Counted from the stretch's first letter, positions 8,471 to 16,868 are shown. The stretch: 64,000 bases of DNA from Gluconacetobacter takamatsuzukensis (GCF_014174275.1 NZ_JABEQK010000013.1:1-64000); one strand, 5' to 3'. A program made the numbers and translations. The notes: a model not told the origin generated them from the sequence alone.

Positions 8471-9541
8471 ATGGCTTCCAAAGGCGCCGCCTTTGGCGGG
8501 GTGTGGGGCGGAGCCCCACGGCTGGCGCTCTGCCTGATCCTGCTGCTGTCTCTGTGGCATGCCGGCGCATGGGCGCAGGGCCCGCGGGACCTGCCGACAT
8601 CGGGCATGGTGGTGGCGCTGGTTTCGCGGGTGACGGGGTCCGATTTCTTTTCCGGCTATCGGAAGGGGGCCGAGCGAACGGCGGCGGCGCTGGGGATGAT
8701 TCTGCTGGTGATTCCGGCGGGGACGACCGGCGTGTCGCAGCGTGAGGCGGTGGAAAAGGCCGTCGGCCTGAAGGCGCGGGGTATCATTCTGAACGATGTG
8801 GTCGGCCCCGATGTGGATGCCGTTCTTGCGCCCGCGTTGCAGGCGGGGGTGCCGGTCGTCTCCTTTGATTCCACGGAGAAAGATCCGCGCGTGATCCGGG
8901 TGGGGCAGGATGACGTGGCGATGGCCCGGCTGGTGGCGACGCAGGCGGTGGCGGACCATGCGGGGGCGGTGCGTGTTCTGGTGGCCCATATTACGGGTTT
9001 TCCGGAGATGGACCGGCGCTATGCGGCCTGGCAGGAGCGTGTGGGCCGTGCCGGGTGGCATGTGCGGAGTGTGGAGATGCCGGCTGGCGGCGATGTGCCT
9101 GGGCAGGCCGGGGAGCGGATTGCGCGGGCGATCCGGCGCGATCCGGGCGTGGCGGTTGTGTATGCGCCCTGGGACCAGCTTGCTTTTGGGGCGGTTGCGG
9201 CCTTGCGCGGGACGGCGTCGGGCGGGGCCGGGGGGCGCGCCGTTTATGGGAGCGACATAACGGATCAGGTCATTCGTGAGCTTGGCCGGAAGGGGACGCC
9301 GTGGGTGGGAACGGCGGGGACCGATCCTGCTGTCATGGGGGCGGTCTGCGTTCGTACGCTGGCGTTGCGGCTGGTGGGTGGGCTGCCGGGTGCGCCCGCG
9401 CCTGTGGCGCCGGTTCTCCTGACCGCTGCCTTTGTGCGGGGGGCGCGGATCGGGAGCATGGAGGATCTGGAGCGGGCCGTTCCGGCCTTTGCCCATAGTC
9501 CGGTTTCGGTGGCGCCGTGGATGCCGGAGGGGGCGCGCTGA
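8471..9541 (+). CDS. Periplasmic sugar-binding-like protein (ribose-binding fold)
   Basis: A 356-residue exported protein of the Peripla_BP_4 (RbsB-like) type. After a hydrophobic segment (LALCLILLLSLWHAG, ending AWAQG) it shows the fold's typical order: VVALVSRVTGSDFFSGYRKGAE, KARGIILNDVVGPD, AGVPVVSFDS and GSDITDQVIRELG. Such proteins bind sugars for ABC uptake or sensing, but no permease or ATPase is adjacent, so ligand and partners are unknown. It begins 41 bases after the LysR gene. The first 17 codons are made of a dispersed palindromic repeat (8478-8519), so the N-region of the signal peptide derives from repeat DNA; a GTG at 8501 inside the repeat is an alternative start. Confidence 0.8.
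   Translation: MASKGAAFGGVWGGAPRLALCLILLLSLWHAGAWAQGPRDLPTSGMVVALVSRVTGSDFFSGYRKGAERTAAALGMILLVIPAGTTGVSQREAVEKAVGLKARGIILNDVVGPDVDAVLAPALQAGVPVVSFDSTEKDPRVIRVGQDDVAMARLVATQAVADHAGAVRVLVAHITGFPEMDRRYAAWQERVGRAGWHVRSVEMPAGGDVPGQAGERIARAIRRDPGVAVVYAPWDQLAFGAVAALRGTASGGAGGRAVYGSDITDQVIRELGRKGTPWVGTAGTDPAVMGAVCVRTLALRLVGGLPGAPAPVAPVLLTAAFVRGARIGSMEDLERAVPAFAHSPVSVAPWMPEGAR
8478..8519. repeat. Two-hairpin palindromic repeat inside a coding start
   Basis: CCAAAGG (8478-8484) pairs with CCTTTGG (8490-8496), and GTGGGGC (8503-8509) pairs with GCCCCAC (8513-8519). The same two-hairpin design is found at 36084-36127 and 55960-56001, and a related one at 56079-56119. Here it is translated as the start of the periplasmic binding protein. 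Confidence 0.7.
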
Positions 9542-9550
9542 TGCGGGGGG

Positions 9551-10030
9551 TCAGGGCGCCTTTGCTTCGGGCATGGTTTCGGCCGGGCGTGGTTCCCGAA
9601 AGCGGCCGATCTCGAACGGAGTGATGACGTCGGCCAGCGTGTAGCGGTCCAGCACGGTGGTCATGGCCAGCAGGGCTTCGCCCAGGACGCCGCGCAGGCG
9701 GCAGGAAGGCATCAGCGTGCAGGGGCCGCGGGGGTCGGCTTCCGGAGTGTCGGTCATGCACGCCAGGAGCGCCATGTCGTCTTCCATGTACCGCACCACG
9801 GTGCCAATGACGATGTCGGAGGCGGGTCGGCCGAGGCGGATGCCGCCATTGCGGCCGCGGATGGTGTCGATGAAACCGCCCAGCCCGAGCCGGTGGACGA
9901 CCTTGACCATATGGGCTTCGGAAATGCCGTAGGCCTCCGCGATCTCGCGGATCGAGGACAGTCGTTCGGTCCTGATCCCCAGATAGATCAATGCGCGGAG
10001 CGCATAGTCGGTTTGCAGCGTCAGTTTCAT
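9551..10030 (-). CDS. nsrR: Rrf2 family transcriptional repressor, NsrR-type
   Basis: A 159-residue Rrf2 regulator with the N-terminal winged helix (MKLTLQTDYALRALIYLG, then REIAEAYGISEAHMVKVVHRL). Cys91, Cys104 and Cys110 have the spacing of the [Fe-S] ligands that make NsrR a nitric-oxide sensor. It is divergent from hmp, the classic NsrR target, with an 81-base spacer holding a dyad-symmetric site at 10076-10098. Both the cysteines and the neighbour favour NsrR over other Rrf2 proteins such as IscR. It is convergent with the periplasmic binding protein, with 9 bases between the two stops. Confidence 0.9.
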   Translation of the reverse strand: MKLTLQTDYALRALIYLGIRTERLSSIREIAEAYGISEAHMVKVVHRLGLGGFIDTIRGRNGGIRLGRPASDIVIGTVVRYMEDDMALLACMTDTPEADPRGPCTLMPSCRLRGVLGEALLAMTTVLDRYTLADVITPFEIGRFREPRPAETMPEAKAP

Positions 10031-10075
10031 GAGTGGAAGATGCGCGCTCTTGACAGGTTTTCCAATGGGTTCGAA

Positions 10076-10098
10076 AAGGTATATTAATAATGAACCTT
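10076..10098. promoter_or_regulatory. Candidate NsrR operator upstream of hmp
   Basis: AAGGT (10076-10080) and its inverse ACCTT (10094-10098) flank an A+T-rich core (ATATTAATAATGA), giving a 23-base imperfect dyad 14 bases before the hmp start. The spacing and AAGnT/AnCTT arms match the style of NsrR sites (AAGATGC arms in enterobacteria). Confidence 0.5.
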
Positions 10099-10111
10099 AA
10101 AGGATCACGCC

Positions 10112-11317
10112 ATGTCCGCACCCCTCGACGAGGCAACCCGCGCGATTGTCCGGGCCACCGTTCCGGCGCTGAAGGCGCATGGGGTGGCGATTACGACGGA
10201 GATGTACCGGCGCCTGCTGGCGCGGCCGGAAATCCGTGACCTGTTCAATCTGTCGCACCAGCGGGACGGCGAGCAGCCGCGCGCGCTGGCGCTGGCGGTG
10301 CTGGCCTATGCGGAGCATATCGACCGGCTCGACGCGCTGGGCGGGATGGTGGAGCGTATTGCCGGCAAGCATGTCGGGCTGAACATCCTGCCGGAACATT
10401 ATCCGTATGTGGCCGAGGCGCTGCTGGGGGCGATTGCCCATGTGCTGGGGGATGCGGCGACGCCGGACATCCTGGAGGCGTGGGGGAAGGCCTACTGGTT
10501 TCTCGCGGATATCCTGATCGGGCGCGAGAAGCAGATCTATGACGCGCATGCGGCGGCGCCGGGTGGGTGGACGGGCTGGCGTGCGTTCCGGGTCCGTGCG
10601 CGGCATCGGGAGACGGCGTCGATCGTCTCGTTCGAACTGGTGCCGGTCGATGGCGGGCCGATCGCGCGGCACAGGGCGGGGCAGTATCTCAGCTTCCGGC
10701 TGGAGGTGCCGGGGCATGGGGCGCAGCGGCGGAATTACAGCATTTCGTCGGTGCCCGGCGCGGATCATTACCGGATCAGCGTCCGTCGGGCCGAAGGGGG
10801 CGTGGTGTCGCCTTGGCTGCATGACAGCGTGGGGGAAGGGACCGAGCTTCAGGTGGCCAATCCGGCGGGTGACTTTGTGCTCGATGGAACGGGGCCCGTC
10901 ACGTTCCTGACGGCGGGCGTAGGGCTGACGCCTGCCATGGCGATGCTGGGCGAACTGGCGCAGGCGGGGGGCGGGCGGAGGGTCCGCTATGTTCATGGGG
11001 CGGAAAGCGAGGAATCGGCGGCCTTTGTGGCCGATGTGTCCGCGCTGGCTGCCCGGGGGGTGGTGACGGCGGATTTCTTCTATGCGCGGGAAAGCGGCGT
11101 TGCGGCGGAGGGCGGGCCCGGCATGACGCGCCATGCGGGGCGGATCGATGCCGACTGGGTGCGGGAAACGCTGGATCGTGCCGCGACCTATTATGTCTGT
11201 GGGCCGGATTCGTTCATGCGCGACATGGTGGGTGCCCTGCGGGCGGAGAAACTTCCGGCTGCGCAGATCCGCTATGAGGTCTTCGGGTCGGCGGCCGATC
11301 CCGAACTGGTCCTCTGA
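10112..11317 (+). CDS. hmp: Flavohemoprotein, nitric oxide dioxygenase
   Basis: A 401-residue flavohemoglobin that oxidises NO to nitrate with O2 and NAD(P)H. Residues 1-140 are the globin domain, with the proximal histidine in RIAGKHVGLNILPEHY. Residues 150-260 are the FAD domain (AGQYLSFRLEV, RRNYSISSVPG), and the rest is the NAD domain (VTFLTAGVGLTPAMAML, YYVCGPDSFMRDM). Length is standard. The start at ATG 10112 follows AAAGGA. It is divergent from nsrR, so derepression by NO is expected. In an aerobic, possibly plant-associated bacterium it would protect heme enzymes and Fe-S proteins. Confidence 0.96.
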   Translation: MSAPLDEATRAIVRATVPALKAHGVAITTEMYRRLLARPEIRDLFNLSHQRDGEQPRALALAVLAYAEHIDRLDALGGMVERIAGKHVGLNILPEHYPYVAEALLGAIAHVLGDAATPDILEAWGKAYWFLADILIGREKQIYDAHAAAPGGWTGWRAFRVRARHRETASIVSFELVPVDGGPIARHRAGQYLSFRLEVPGHGAQRRNYSISSVPGADHYRISVRRAEGGVVSPWLHDSVGEGTELQVANPAGDFVLDGTGPVTFLTAGVGLTPAMAMLGELAQAGGGRRVRYVHGAESEESAAFVADVSALAARGVVTADFFYARESGVAAEGGPGMTRHAGRIDADWVRETLDRAATYYVCGPDSFMRDMVGALRAEKLPAAQIRYEVFGSAADPELVL

Positions 11318-11353
11318 GGGGCGTCACGACGAACGGCCTGCCCGATATCCGGC

Positions 11354-11446
11354 TCAGGCGCGGATGATCGTGGGGATGGCGGTCACGGGGAAATTGACCG
11401 AGCGCGCGATGAAGCACATGGCATGCGCCTGATGGTGGAGGGCCAT
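11354..11446 (-). pseudogene. C-terminal remnant of an OsmC-family gene
   Basis: A 30-codon frame begins MALHHQAHAMCFIARSVNFP and ends in TAIPTIIRA. The HQAHxMCFIARSVNFPV segment closely resembles the conserved C-terminal end of OsmC-family peroxide-reductase-like proteins, which carry a catalytic cysteine there. Nothing of the upstream domain remains; 20 bases upstream the tyrA stop is reached in another frame. I read it as the tail of a deleted osmC-like gene. It could instead be a very small intact gene, but no ribosome-binding site stands out. Confidence 0.5.
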
Positions 11447-11466
11447 GTCGGTCTTTCGCCGTCGGT

Positions 11467-12375
11467 TCAGGCCTGCCGGTTTTCGAGCAGGCTGCGGCGG
11501 ATGCGGCGGCCGCGTTCGATGCGGTCGACGATGAAAGCCTCGTCGCCCCAGCGGATGGCGCGGGCCATGGCCTGGGCGTCTTCCATGAAGCGGGCCAGCA
11601 TTTCCAGCAGGGCCTCGCGGTTGTTCAGGAAGATGTCGCGCCACATCACCGGGTCGGACGCCGCGATGCGGGTGAAGTCGCGGAAGCCGGAGGCCGCGAA
11701 ATCCAGCACTTCGGACCGGGTTTCGTCCGCCAGGTCGTCGGCGGTGCCGCAGATGGTGAAGGCCAGCAGGTGCGGCAGGTGGCTGACGATGGCGCAGACG
11801 CGGTCGTGATGGGCCGGGTCCATGATCCGGGTGCGGGCGCCCAGGCGGTGCCACATCGTCTCGATGAGTGCTGTGGCCGCCGGGTCGGTATCTTCCAGCG
11901 GTGTCAGCAGGCACCAGCGGTCGTCGAACAGGGTGGCGAAGCCGGCATCGGGGCCCGAATATTCGGTGCCCGCCATCGGGTGGGTCGGCACGAAGGGGAT
12001 GTCGGGCCGCAGGGAGGGGGCGATGGCGTTGATGATCGACTGCTTGGTCGAGCCGACCTCGCTGAGGATCGCGCCGGGTTTCATGGCAGGCAGGATCCGG
12101 GCGCCGACCGTGGCGATGGCGCCCACGGGCACGCAGAGGATGACGCAATCGGCGTCGGCGGCGGCACGGAGGGGATCGGCCTCCACCCGGTCGGCGATGT
12201 CCAGTTCCGCGACGCGCCGGCAGACGGCGGGGTCGATGTCGCAGGCCACCAGTTCGGCCGCGATCGTGCCGTCGCGCCGGGCGCGGCGCAGGATCGACGA
12301 GCCGATCAGGCCGGGGCCGATGACGGCCAGCGTGCCGAAAAGGGATGGGGCGGGATCGGTCGGGCGGTCGGTCAT
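11467..12375 (-). CDS. tyrA: Prephenate/arogenate dehydrogenase
   Basis: A 302-residue TyrA that converts prephenate (or arogenate) to the tyrosine precursor with NAD(P)+. The nucleotide-binding motif is LAVIGPGLIGSSILR near residue 18; VPTHPMAGTEYSGPDAG carries the substrate-binding histidine; HDRVCAIVSHLPHLLAF is the second conserved histidine segment. There is no fused chorismate mutase or ACT domain. The ATG at 12375 lies 8 bases after the hpnL stop, so the two are probably cotranscribed; the open frame further upstream is an overlap with hpnL. Prephenate versus arogenate preference cannot be told. Confidence 0.92.
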   Translation of the reverse strand: MTDRPTDPAPSLFGTLAVIGPGLIGSSILRRARRDGTIAAELVACDIDPAVCRRVAELDIADRVEADPLRAAADADCVILCVPVGAIATVGARILPAMKPGAILSEVGSTKQSIINAIAPSLRPDIPFVPTHPMAGTEYSGPDAGFATLFDDRWCLLTPLEDTDPAATALIETMWHRLGARTRIMDPAHHDRVCAIVSHLPHLLAFTICGTADDLADETRSEVLDFAASGFRDFTRIAASDPVMWRDIFLNNREALLEMLARFMEDAQAMARAIRWGDEAFIVDRIERGRRIRRSLLENRQA

Positions 12376-12383
12376 GGGGCGGT

Positions 12384-13460
12384 TCAGCGCGAGCGTTCGG
12401 AGGCGGGGTAGGCGCCGTCCTCGCGCGCCGGGTCGGGCCGGTTGCCGCGCAGGCGGCGGACCTCGGCGGCCTGCCACAGCAGCAGGACGGGGATGCCGAT
12501 CACCAGGTCGCGGCCCCGGCGCAGCAGCGACAGGCCCAGCGAGACCGAGGGATCGATGCCGAAGGCCGAGCCCAGGGCGATATAGGCGGCTTCCTGCACG
12601 CCCAGGCCGGCGGGCACCAGGAACGAGACCGACATGATGCCGCAGGCCACGCCCTCGATCGCGATGGCGCCGCTGAGGCTGAGATGCGCGCCCAGGAAAT
12701 AATAGCCGACCCAGATGGCGGCGGCGCTGCCGATCCAGGCGACCAGGTGGGTCGCCGCGGCCTCGGCGATGCGGCCGGGGTGGGACCAGACTTCGTCGAG
12801 CTTTTCCTGCAGCGTGTCGGCGCTGCTGAGCATTGCGCTGTGCCATTGCGAGGCGATGTTGCGGCTGAGCCCGCGCGCCATGCGCTTGAGAATGGTGCCG
12901 CCATGCTGCTGGGTCCAGATGAAGCCGCCGATGCCCAGCGCCAGCAGCAGCGTGCCGATGATGACCGGCTTGGCGAACGGGCTGGATTGCTGGTGGGCCA
13001 CCAGGAACACCACCGCGATCAGCACGAACACGATCTGGCCCAGTACCTCGGTCGTCAGGTCGACGATGTTGGCGCTGGCGGCCTCGGGCCAGTCGATCGG
13101 CCGGCCGCCGGTGCGAGGCGAGGCGTCGCGGCCGGTCGCGCGGATGCCGATCAGGATGCCCCCGAGCTGCGAGAAGGGCAGGCATGTCGCCGCCGCATCG
13201 CGGACCATGCGGGCCATCGTCAGGTGCGCCAGACCGATCTCGCGGCAGGCTGCGTGCCAGGCAACACCCAGGATTGCATCCACTGCAAGCTGGGCGAGGA
13301 TCGTGGCGCCGAATCCGACGATGCCGATGGACAGGACGGCCTTCAGCACCGAGCCCGCGCCGAGCCACGCGGTACATCCGGTTACAAGGGCCAGTCCCAG
13401 GAAGGCCAGCAGGATCGTGAGCTTTTTCAAGGATTGACCGCACTTCGTCTGCCGCGCCAT
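12384..13460 (-). CDS. hpnL: Hopanoid-associated integral membrane protein HpnL
   Basis: A 358-residue polytopic membrane protein of the lysylphosphatidylglycerol synthase TM-like family, the HpnL subgroup found with hopanoid genes. It has several hydrophobic helices, FLVPAGLGVQEAAYIALG near residue 275 (the family's PGGLGVxE-like motif), and a hydrophilic C-terminal tail. HpnL is thought to move or help modify hopanoid or related lipids, but its reaction is not established. It faces away from hpnA across a 168-base spacer, and tyrA follows 8 bases downstream. The position beside hpnA-G supports the call. Confidence 0.85.
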   Translation of the reverse strand: MARQTKCGQSLKKLTILLAFLGLALVTGCTAWLGAGSVLKAVLSIGIVGFGATILAQLAVDAILGVAWHAACREIGLAHLTMARMVRDAAATCLPFSQLGGILIGIRATGRDASPRTGGRPIDWPEAASANIVDLTTEVLGQIVFVLIAVVFLVAHQQSSPFAKPVIIGTLLLALGIGGFIWTQQHGGTILKRMARGLSRNIASQWHSAMLSSADTLQEKLDEVWSHPGRIAEAAATHLVAWIGSAAAIWVGYYFLGAHLSLSGAIAIEGVACGIMSVSFLVPAGLGVQEAAYIALGSAFGIDPSVSLGLSLLRRGRDLVIGIPVLLLWQAAEVRRLRGNRPDPAREDGAYPASERSR

Positions 13461-13628
13461 GGCCAGTCCGCTGGGGAACCTGCCGACGCATGGGTTGGGC
13501 CTGACTTACACCAGAGGAGGGTCTGGCGCCACCATGTGGTGTCGGGATAAATGGTGCCCCGCCTTCCGCCGTCCTGGCGGCCCCCCGGGGCCGTGTGGAC
13601 GGGACCTGCCGGAGCATTTGAACGGATC

Positions 13629-14624
13629 ATGACTGCCCCCACGCTTGTTACCGGCGCGACCGGATTTGTCGGTTCGGCCGTTGCCCGTACGCTGTTGCAA
13701 CGGGGACACAGCCTGCGGCTGATGGCCCGCAAGGGCGCCGACCTGACCAATATCCGCGACCTGCCGGCCGAAATGGTGGAGGGCGACCTGTCCGCCCCCG
13801 CGACCTTCGCCGAGGCGGTCCGCGGCTGCCGCTACGTGTTTCACGTTGCCGCCGACTATCGGTTGTGGGTGCCCGACCCGGCGCCGATGATGACGGCGAA
13901 TGTGGAGGGCACGCGGCGGCTGATGCTGGCGGCGCAGGATGCGGGGGTGGAGCGGATCGTCTATTGTTCCTCGGTCGCGGCGCTGGGGCTGATCGGGGAC
14001 GGCACGGTGTCGGACGAGGAGACGCCGGTGCATGAGCATGCGGTGATCGGCATCTACAAGCGGTCGAAATACCGGGCGGAGCAGGAAGTGCTGCGGCTGG
14101 TGCGCGAGCGCGGCCTGCCGGCGGTGATCGTGAACCCCTCGACGCCCGTGGGGCCGCGCGACATCAAGCCCACCCCGACCGGCCAGATGATCCTGGATTG
14201 CGCGGGCGGGCGCATGCCGGCCTATGTCGATACCGGCGTGAACATCGTCCATGTCGACGACGTGGCCGAGGGCCATGCCCTGGCGCTGGAGCGCGGGTGG
14301 ATCGGCGAGAAATACATCCTGGGCAGCGAGAACCTGGCCCTGCACGACCTGTTTGCCATGACGGCGCAGATCGCGGGCGTGAAGCCGCCGCGCGTCAGCC
14401 TGCCGCAGGAGGTGATCTGGCCGGTGGCGGTGGTGTCGGAATGGCTGTCGCGCGGGTTCGGCATCGCGCCGCGCGTGACGCGCGAGATGCTCGCCATGTC
14501 GCGGAAGAAGATGTTCTTCTCCTCCGCCAAGGCCGAGCGGGAGCTGGGTTATGCGCCGCGTCCGGCGCGCGATGCGGTGACGGATGCGGTGACGTGGTTT
14601 CGCCAGAGCGGCATGCTGAAATAA
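13629..14624 (+). CDS. hpnA: Hopanoid-associated sugar epimerase HpnA
   Basis: A 331-residue extended short-chain dehydrogenase/epimerase. TLVTGATGFVGSAVA is the NAD-binding loop at residues 4-18, and YKRSK is the catalytic YxxxK. NPSTPVGPRDIKPTPTG and HVDDVAEGHALALERG are typical of the HpnA subgroup. It is thought to act on sugar-linked hopanoid side chains; the exact substrate is not established. The frame is open to 13551, but the ATG at 13629 begins the conserved sequence. It is the first gene of the hpnABCDE-shc-hpnG run, with hpnB 16 bases on. Confidence 0.92.
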   Translation: MTAPTLVTGATGFVGSAVARTLLQRGHSLRLMARKGADLTNIRDLPAEMVEGDLSAPATFAEAVRGCRYVFHVAADYRLWVPDPAPMMTANVEGTRRLMLAAQDAGVERIVYCSSVAALGLIGDGTVSDEETPVHEHAVIGIYKRSKYRAEQEVLRLVRERGLPAVIVNPSTPVGPRDIKPTPTGQMILDCAGGRMPAYVDTGVNIVHVDDVAEGHALALERGWIGEKYILGSENLALHDLFAMTAQIAGVKPPRVSLPQEVIWPVAVVSEWLSRGFGIAPRVTREMLAMSRKKMFFSSAKAERELGYAPRPARDAVTDAVTWFRQSGMLK

Positions 14625-14640
14625 GACGGACGCCAAGACG

Positions 14641-15810
14641 ATGGTCCTGCTGCTGACGGCGTCGCTGTGCGCCCTGGTCTGGCTGGTTCTGATCTGTTTC
14701 CATGGCCGCTTCTGGCAGGGAGGGCCGATCCTGGACCCTGTGCCGGTCGCCGCGGCGGAGGACTGGCCGCCGGTCTGTGTCGTCGTCCCGGCGCGGGACG
14801 AGGCCGGGTCGGTCCAGGCCTGCGTGGGGTCGCTGCTGGGGCAGGCCTATCCCGGCGCGCTGCGCCTGATCCTGGTGGACGACAACAGTACCGACGGCAC
14901 CGGCGGCCTGGCGCGCGCGGTGCCCGACCCGTTGCGCCGGCTGGCCGTCATCACCGGCCGCGAGCGGCCCCCGGGCTGGAGCGGCAAGCTGTGGGCCGTG
15001 GCCCAGGGCGTGGCCGAGGCGCGGCGGCAGATGCCCGAGGATACGGGATATGTCTTTCTGACCGATGCCGACATCACCCACGATCCGGCCCATATCGCGA
15101 CGCTGGTGGCCAAGGCGCGGGCCGATGGGCTGGACATGGTGTCGGAGATGGTGGAGCTGAACTGCGCCAGCGTGGCCGAGCAGATGCTGGTACCGGCCTT
15201 CGTCTTCTTCTTCGCGCTGCTGTATCCGTTCGCGCGGGTCAACGATCCGCGCAGCCGTGTCGCGGGGGCGGCGGGGGGATCGATCCTGGTGCATCGGGCG
15301 GCGCTGGCGCGGATCGGCGGCATTGAATCGCTGCGCGGCGCGCTGATCGACGACTGTACCCTGGCCACGCATGTCAAGCGCAGCGGGGGGCGGCTATATC
15401 TGGGGCATAGCCGGCTGGCGCGCTCGATCCGGCCCTATCCGCACCCCGTCGATGTCTGGCGCATGGTGGCGCGCACCGCCTATGTGCAACTGCGCTATTC
15501 GCCGCTGATGCTGGTGGGGACCGTGCTGGGCATGGTGGTGGTCTGGATGGCGCCGATGCTGCTGGCGCTGTTCGGCCACGGCCTGCCGCGCCTGCTGGGG
15601 GCGGTGGCGTGGATCGCCTCGATGGCGTCTTTCGTGCCGACGCTGCGGCGCTTCCGCCTTTCGCCGGCCTGGGCGCTGCTGTTGCCGCTGGTCGCGCTGT
15701 TCTATACCGCCGCGACCATCGGGTCGGCCATCGACCATCATCGGGGGCGCGGTGTGGTGTGGAAGAGCCGCGCCTATCGCGAACCGAACGGGAATGCCCC
15801 GCCAAAATGA
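14641..15810 (+). CDS. hpnB: Hopanoid-associated glycosyltransferase HpnB
   Basis: A 389-residue family 2 glycosyltransferase. An N-terminal membrane helix precedes VCVVVPARDEAGSVQACV and LILVDDNSTDGTGGLA (nucleotide-sugar site); FLTDADITHDPAH is the DxD-type metal motif, and several C-terminal helices end the protein. HpnB-type proteins are linked to hopanoid side-chain modification, with the acceptor unproven. It lies 16 bases after hpnA, and its TGA overlaps the ATG of hpnC (ATGA), indicating translational coupling. Length is as expected. Confidence 0.92.
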   Translation: MVLLLTASLCALVWLVLICFHGRFWQGGPILDPVPVAAAEDWPPVCVVVPARDEAGSVQACVGSLLGQAYPGALRLILVDDNSTDGTGGLARAVPDPLRRLAVITGRERPPGWSGKLWAVAQGVAEARRQMPEDTGYVFLTDADITHDPAHIATLVAKARADGLDMVSEMVELNCASVAEQMLVPAFVFFFALLYPFARVNDPRSRVAGAAGGSILVHRAALARIGGIESLRGALIDDCTLATHVKRSGGRLYLGHSRLARSIRPYPHPVDVWRMVARTAYVQLRYSPLMLVGTVLGMVVVWMAPMLLALFGHGLPRLLGAVAWIASMASFVPTLRRFRLSPAWALLLPLVALFYTAATIGSAIDHHRGRGVVWKSRAYREPNGNAPPK

Positions 15811-16715
15811 CAGGACAGCATGTGAACGCGACCCAGAGCCGGCAGGATGCCCATGCGCGAACCGACCAGGATGTCTGGGGCACCGAGGACGTGTCGTCCG
15901 GCAAAGGGGCTGGGGACGAGAATTTTCCCGTCGGGTCGCTGCTGATCAGCCGGCGGCTGCGCCCGCATGTCCATGCCTATTACGATTTCGCGCGGGTGAT
16001 CGACGATATCGTCGACAATGACCGGCTGTTGCCCGAGGCCAAGATCGCGCGGCTGGATGCGATGGAGGACGTGGTGCTGGGCCGGCGCGAGGCGCCGCCG
16101 CGCCGCGATGCCCAGACGGCGGTGCGCGTCGGCCGGACGCTGGCCGTGACGGGGGTGCCGGTCGAGACCGCGACCGACCTGATCGTGGCCTTTCGCCAGG
16201 ATGCGGTGAAGACGCGCTATGAATCGTGGGAAGAGCTGGCGGAGTATTGCCGCTATTCCGCCAATCCGGTCGGGCGCTTCCTGCTGGGGCTGCATGGCGA
16301 GAGCGCGGCCACCTTCGGCCCGTCCGACGCGCTGTGCACCGCCTTGCAGGTGCTGAACCATCTGCAGGATTGCGCGGATGACCTGCGCACGCTCGACCGC
16401 TGCTACCTGCCGCTGCCGTGGCTGGCGCGGGAGGGGTCTTCGGTCGATGATCTGCGGGCGGCTTATGCCTCGCCGGGGTTGCGGCGGGTGATGAATGCGC
16501 TGCTGGACCGGGTGGATGCCCTGAACGACGAGGCCGGGCGCCTGCCGGCGCTGGTGCGCGACCGGCGCATGCGGCTGGAGACGGCGGTGATCGTCGGCCT
16601 GTCGCGCCGCCTGGCCGCGCGGCTGCGGCGCCAGGACCCGCTGGCCGGGCGGGTGAAGCTGACGCGCGGCGATGCCGTGGGCGCGCTGGTGGGCGCGTTG
16701 CGCGTGCTGCCCTGA
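15807..16715 (+). CDS. hpnC: Hydroxysqualene synthase HpnC
   Basis: A 302-residue squalene/phytoene synthase-family enzyme. In the three-enzyme bacterial squalene route HpnC converts presqualene diphosphate to hydroxysqualene. Aspartate-rich motifs are DFARVIDDIVDND (near residue 62) and NHLQDCADDLRTLDR (near 190). The N-terminal 35 residues are hydrophilic and poorly conserved. The ATG overlaps the hpnB stop. Downstream the operon is split by a MITE-like element before hpnD, so hpnD expression may depend on read-through or a new promoter. Confidence 0.93.
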   Translation: MTGQHVNATQSRQDAHARTDQDVWGTEDVSSGKGAGDENFPVGSLLISRRLRPHVHAYYDFARVIDDIVDNDRLLPEAKIARLDAMEDVVLGRREAPPRRDAQTAVRVGRTLAVTGVPVETATDLIVAFRQDAVKTRYESWEELAEYCRYSANPVGRFLLGLHGESAATFGPSDALCTALQVLNHLQDCADDLRTLDRCYLPLPWLAREGSSVDDLRAAYASPGLRRVMNALLDRVDALNDEAGRLPALVRDRRMRLETAVIVGLSRRLAARLRRQDPLAGRVKLTRGDAVGALVGALRVLP

Positions 16716-16752
16716 TGAGCGGGGTTTTGTCTTGGGCGCCAATCCGCCCTAA

Positions 16753-16868
16753 GAGGCTATTTGCAAAGTCACCCTGCCGGCGTGTCCTCCGTGCATTTTC
16801 TGCGCTTCGGTGCTCACGGCCATATAGGCCGCACTCGCGCTCGGCAGGCTGACTTTTCAAACGGCCTC
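16753..16868. mobile_element. MITE-like element, copy 2 (116 bp), TAA target duplication
   Basis: The ends match those of the element at 4864-5025: left GAGGCTATTTGCAAAGTCA, right (opposite strand) GAGGCCGTTTGAAAAGTCA. It is flanked by TAA at 16750-16752 and 16869-16871, again a TNA duplication as made by IS5-family IS1031-group elements. The interior shares TGCGCTTCGGTGCTCACGGC with copy 1 but is 46 bases shorter. It occupies most of the 201-base hpnC-hpnD gap. Confidence 0.85.
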
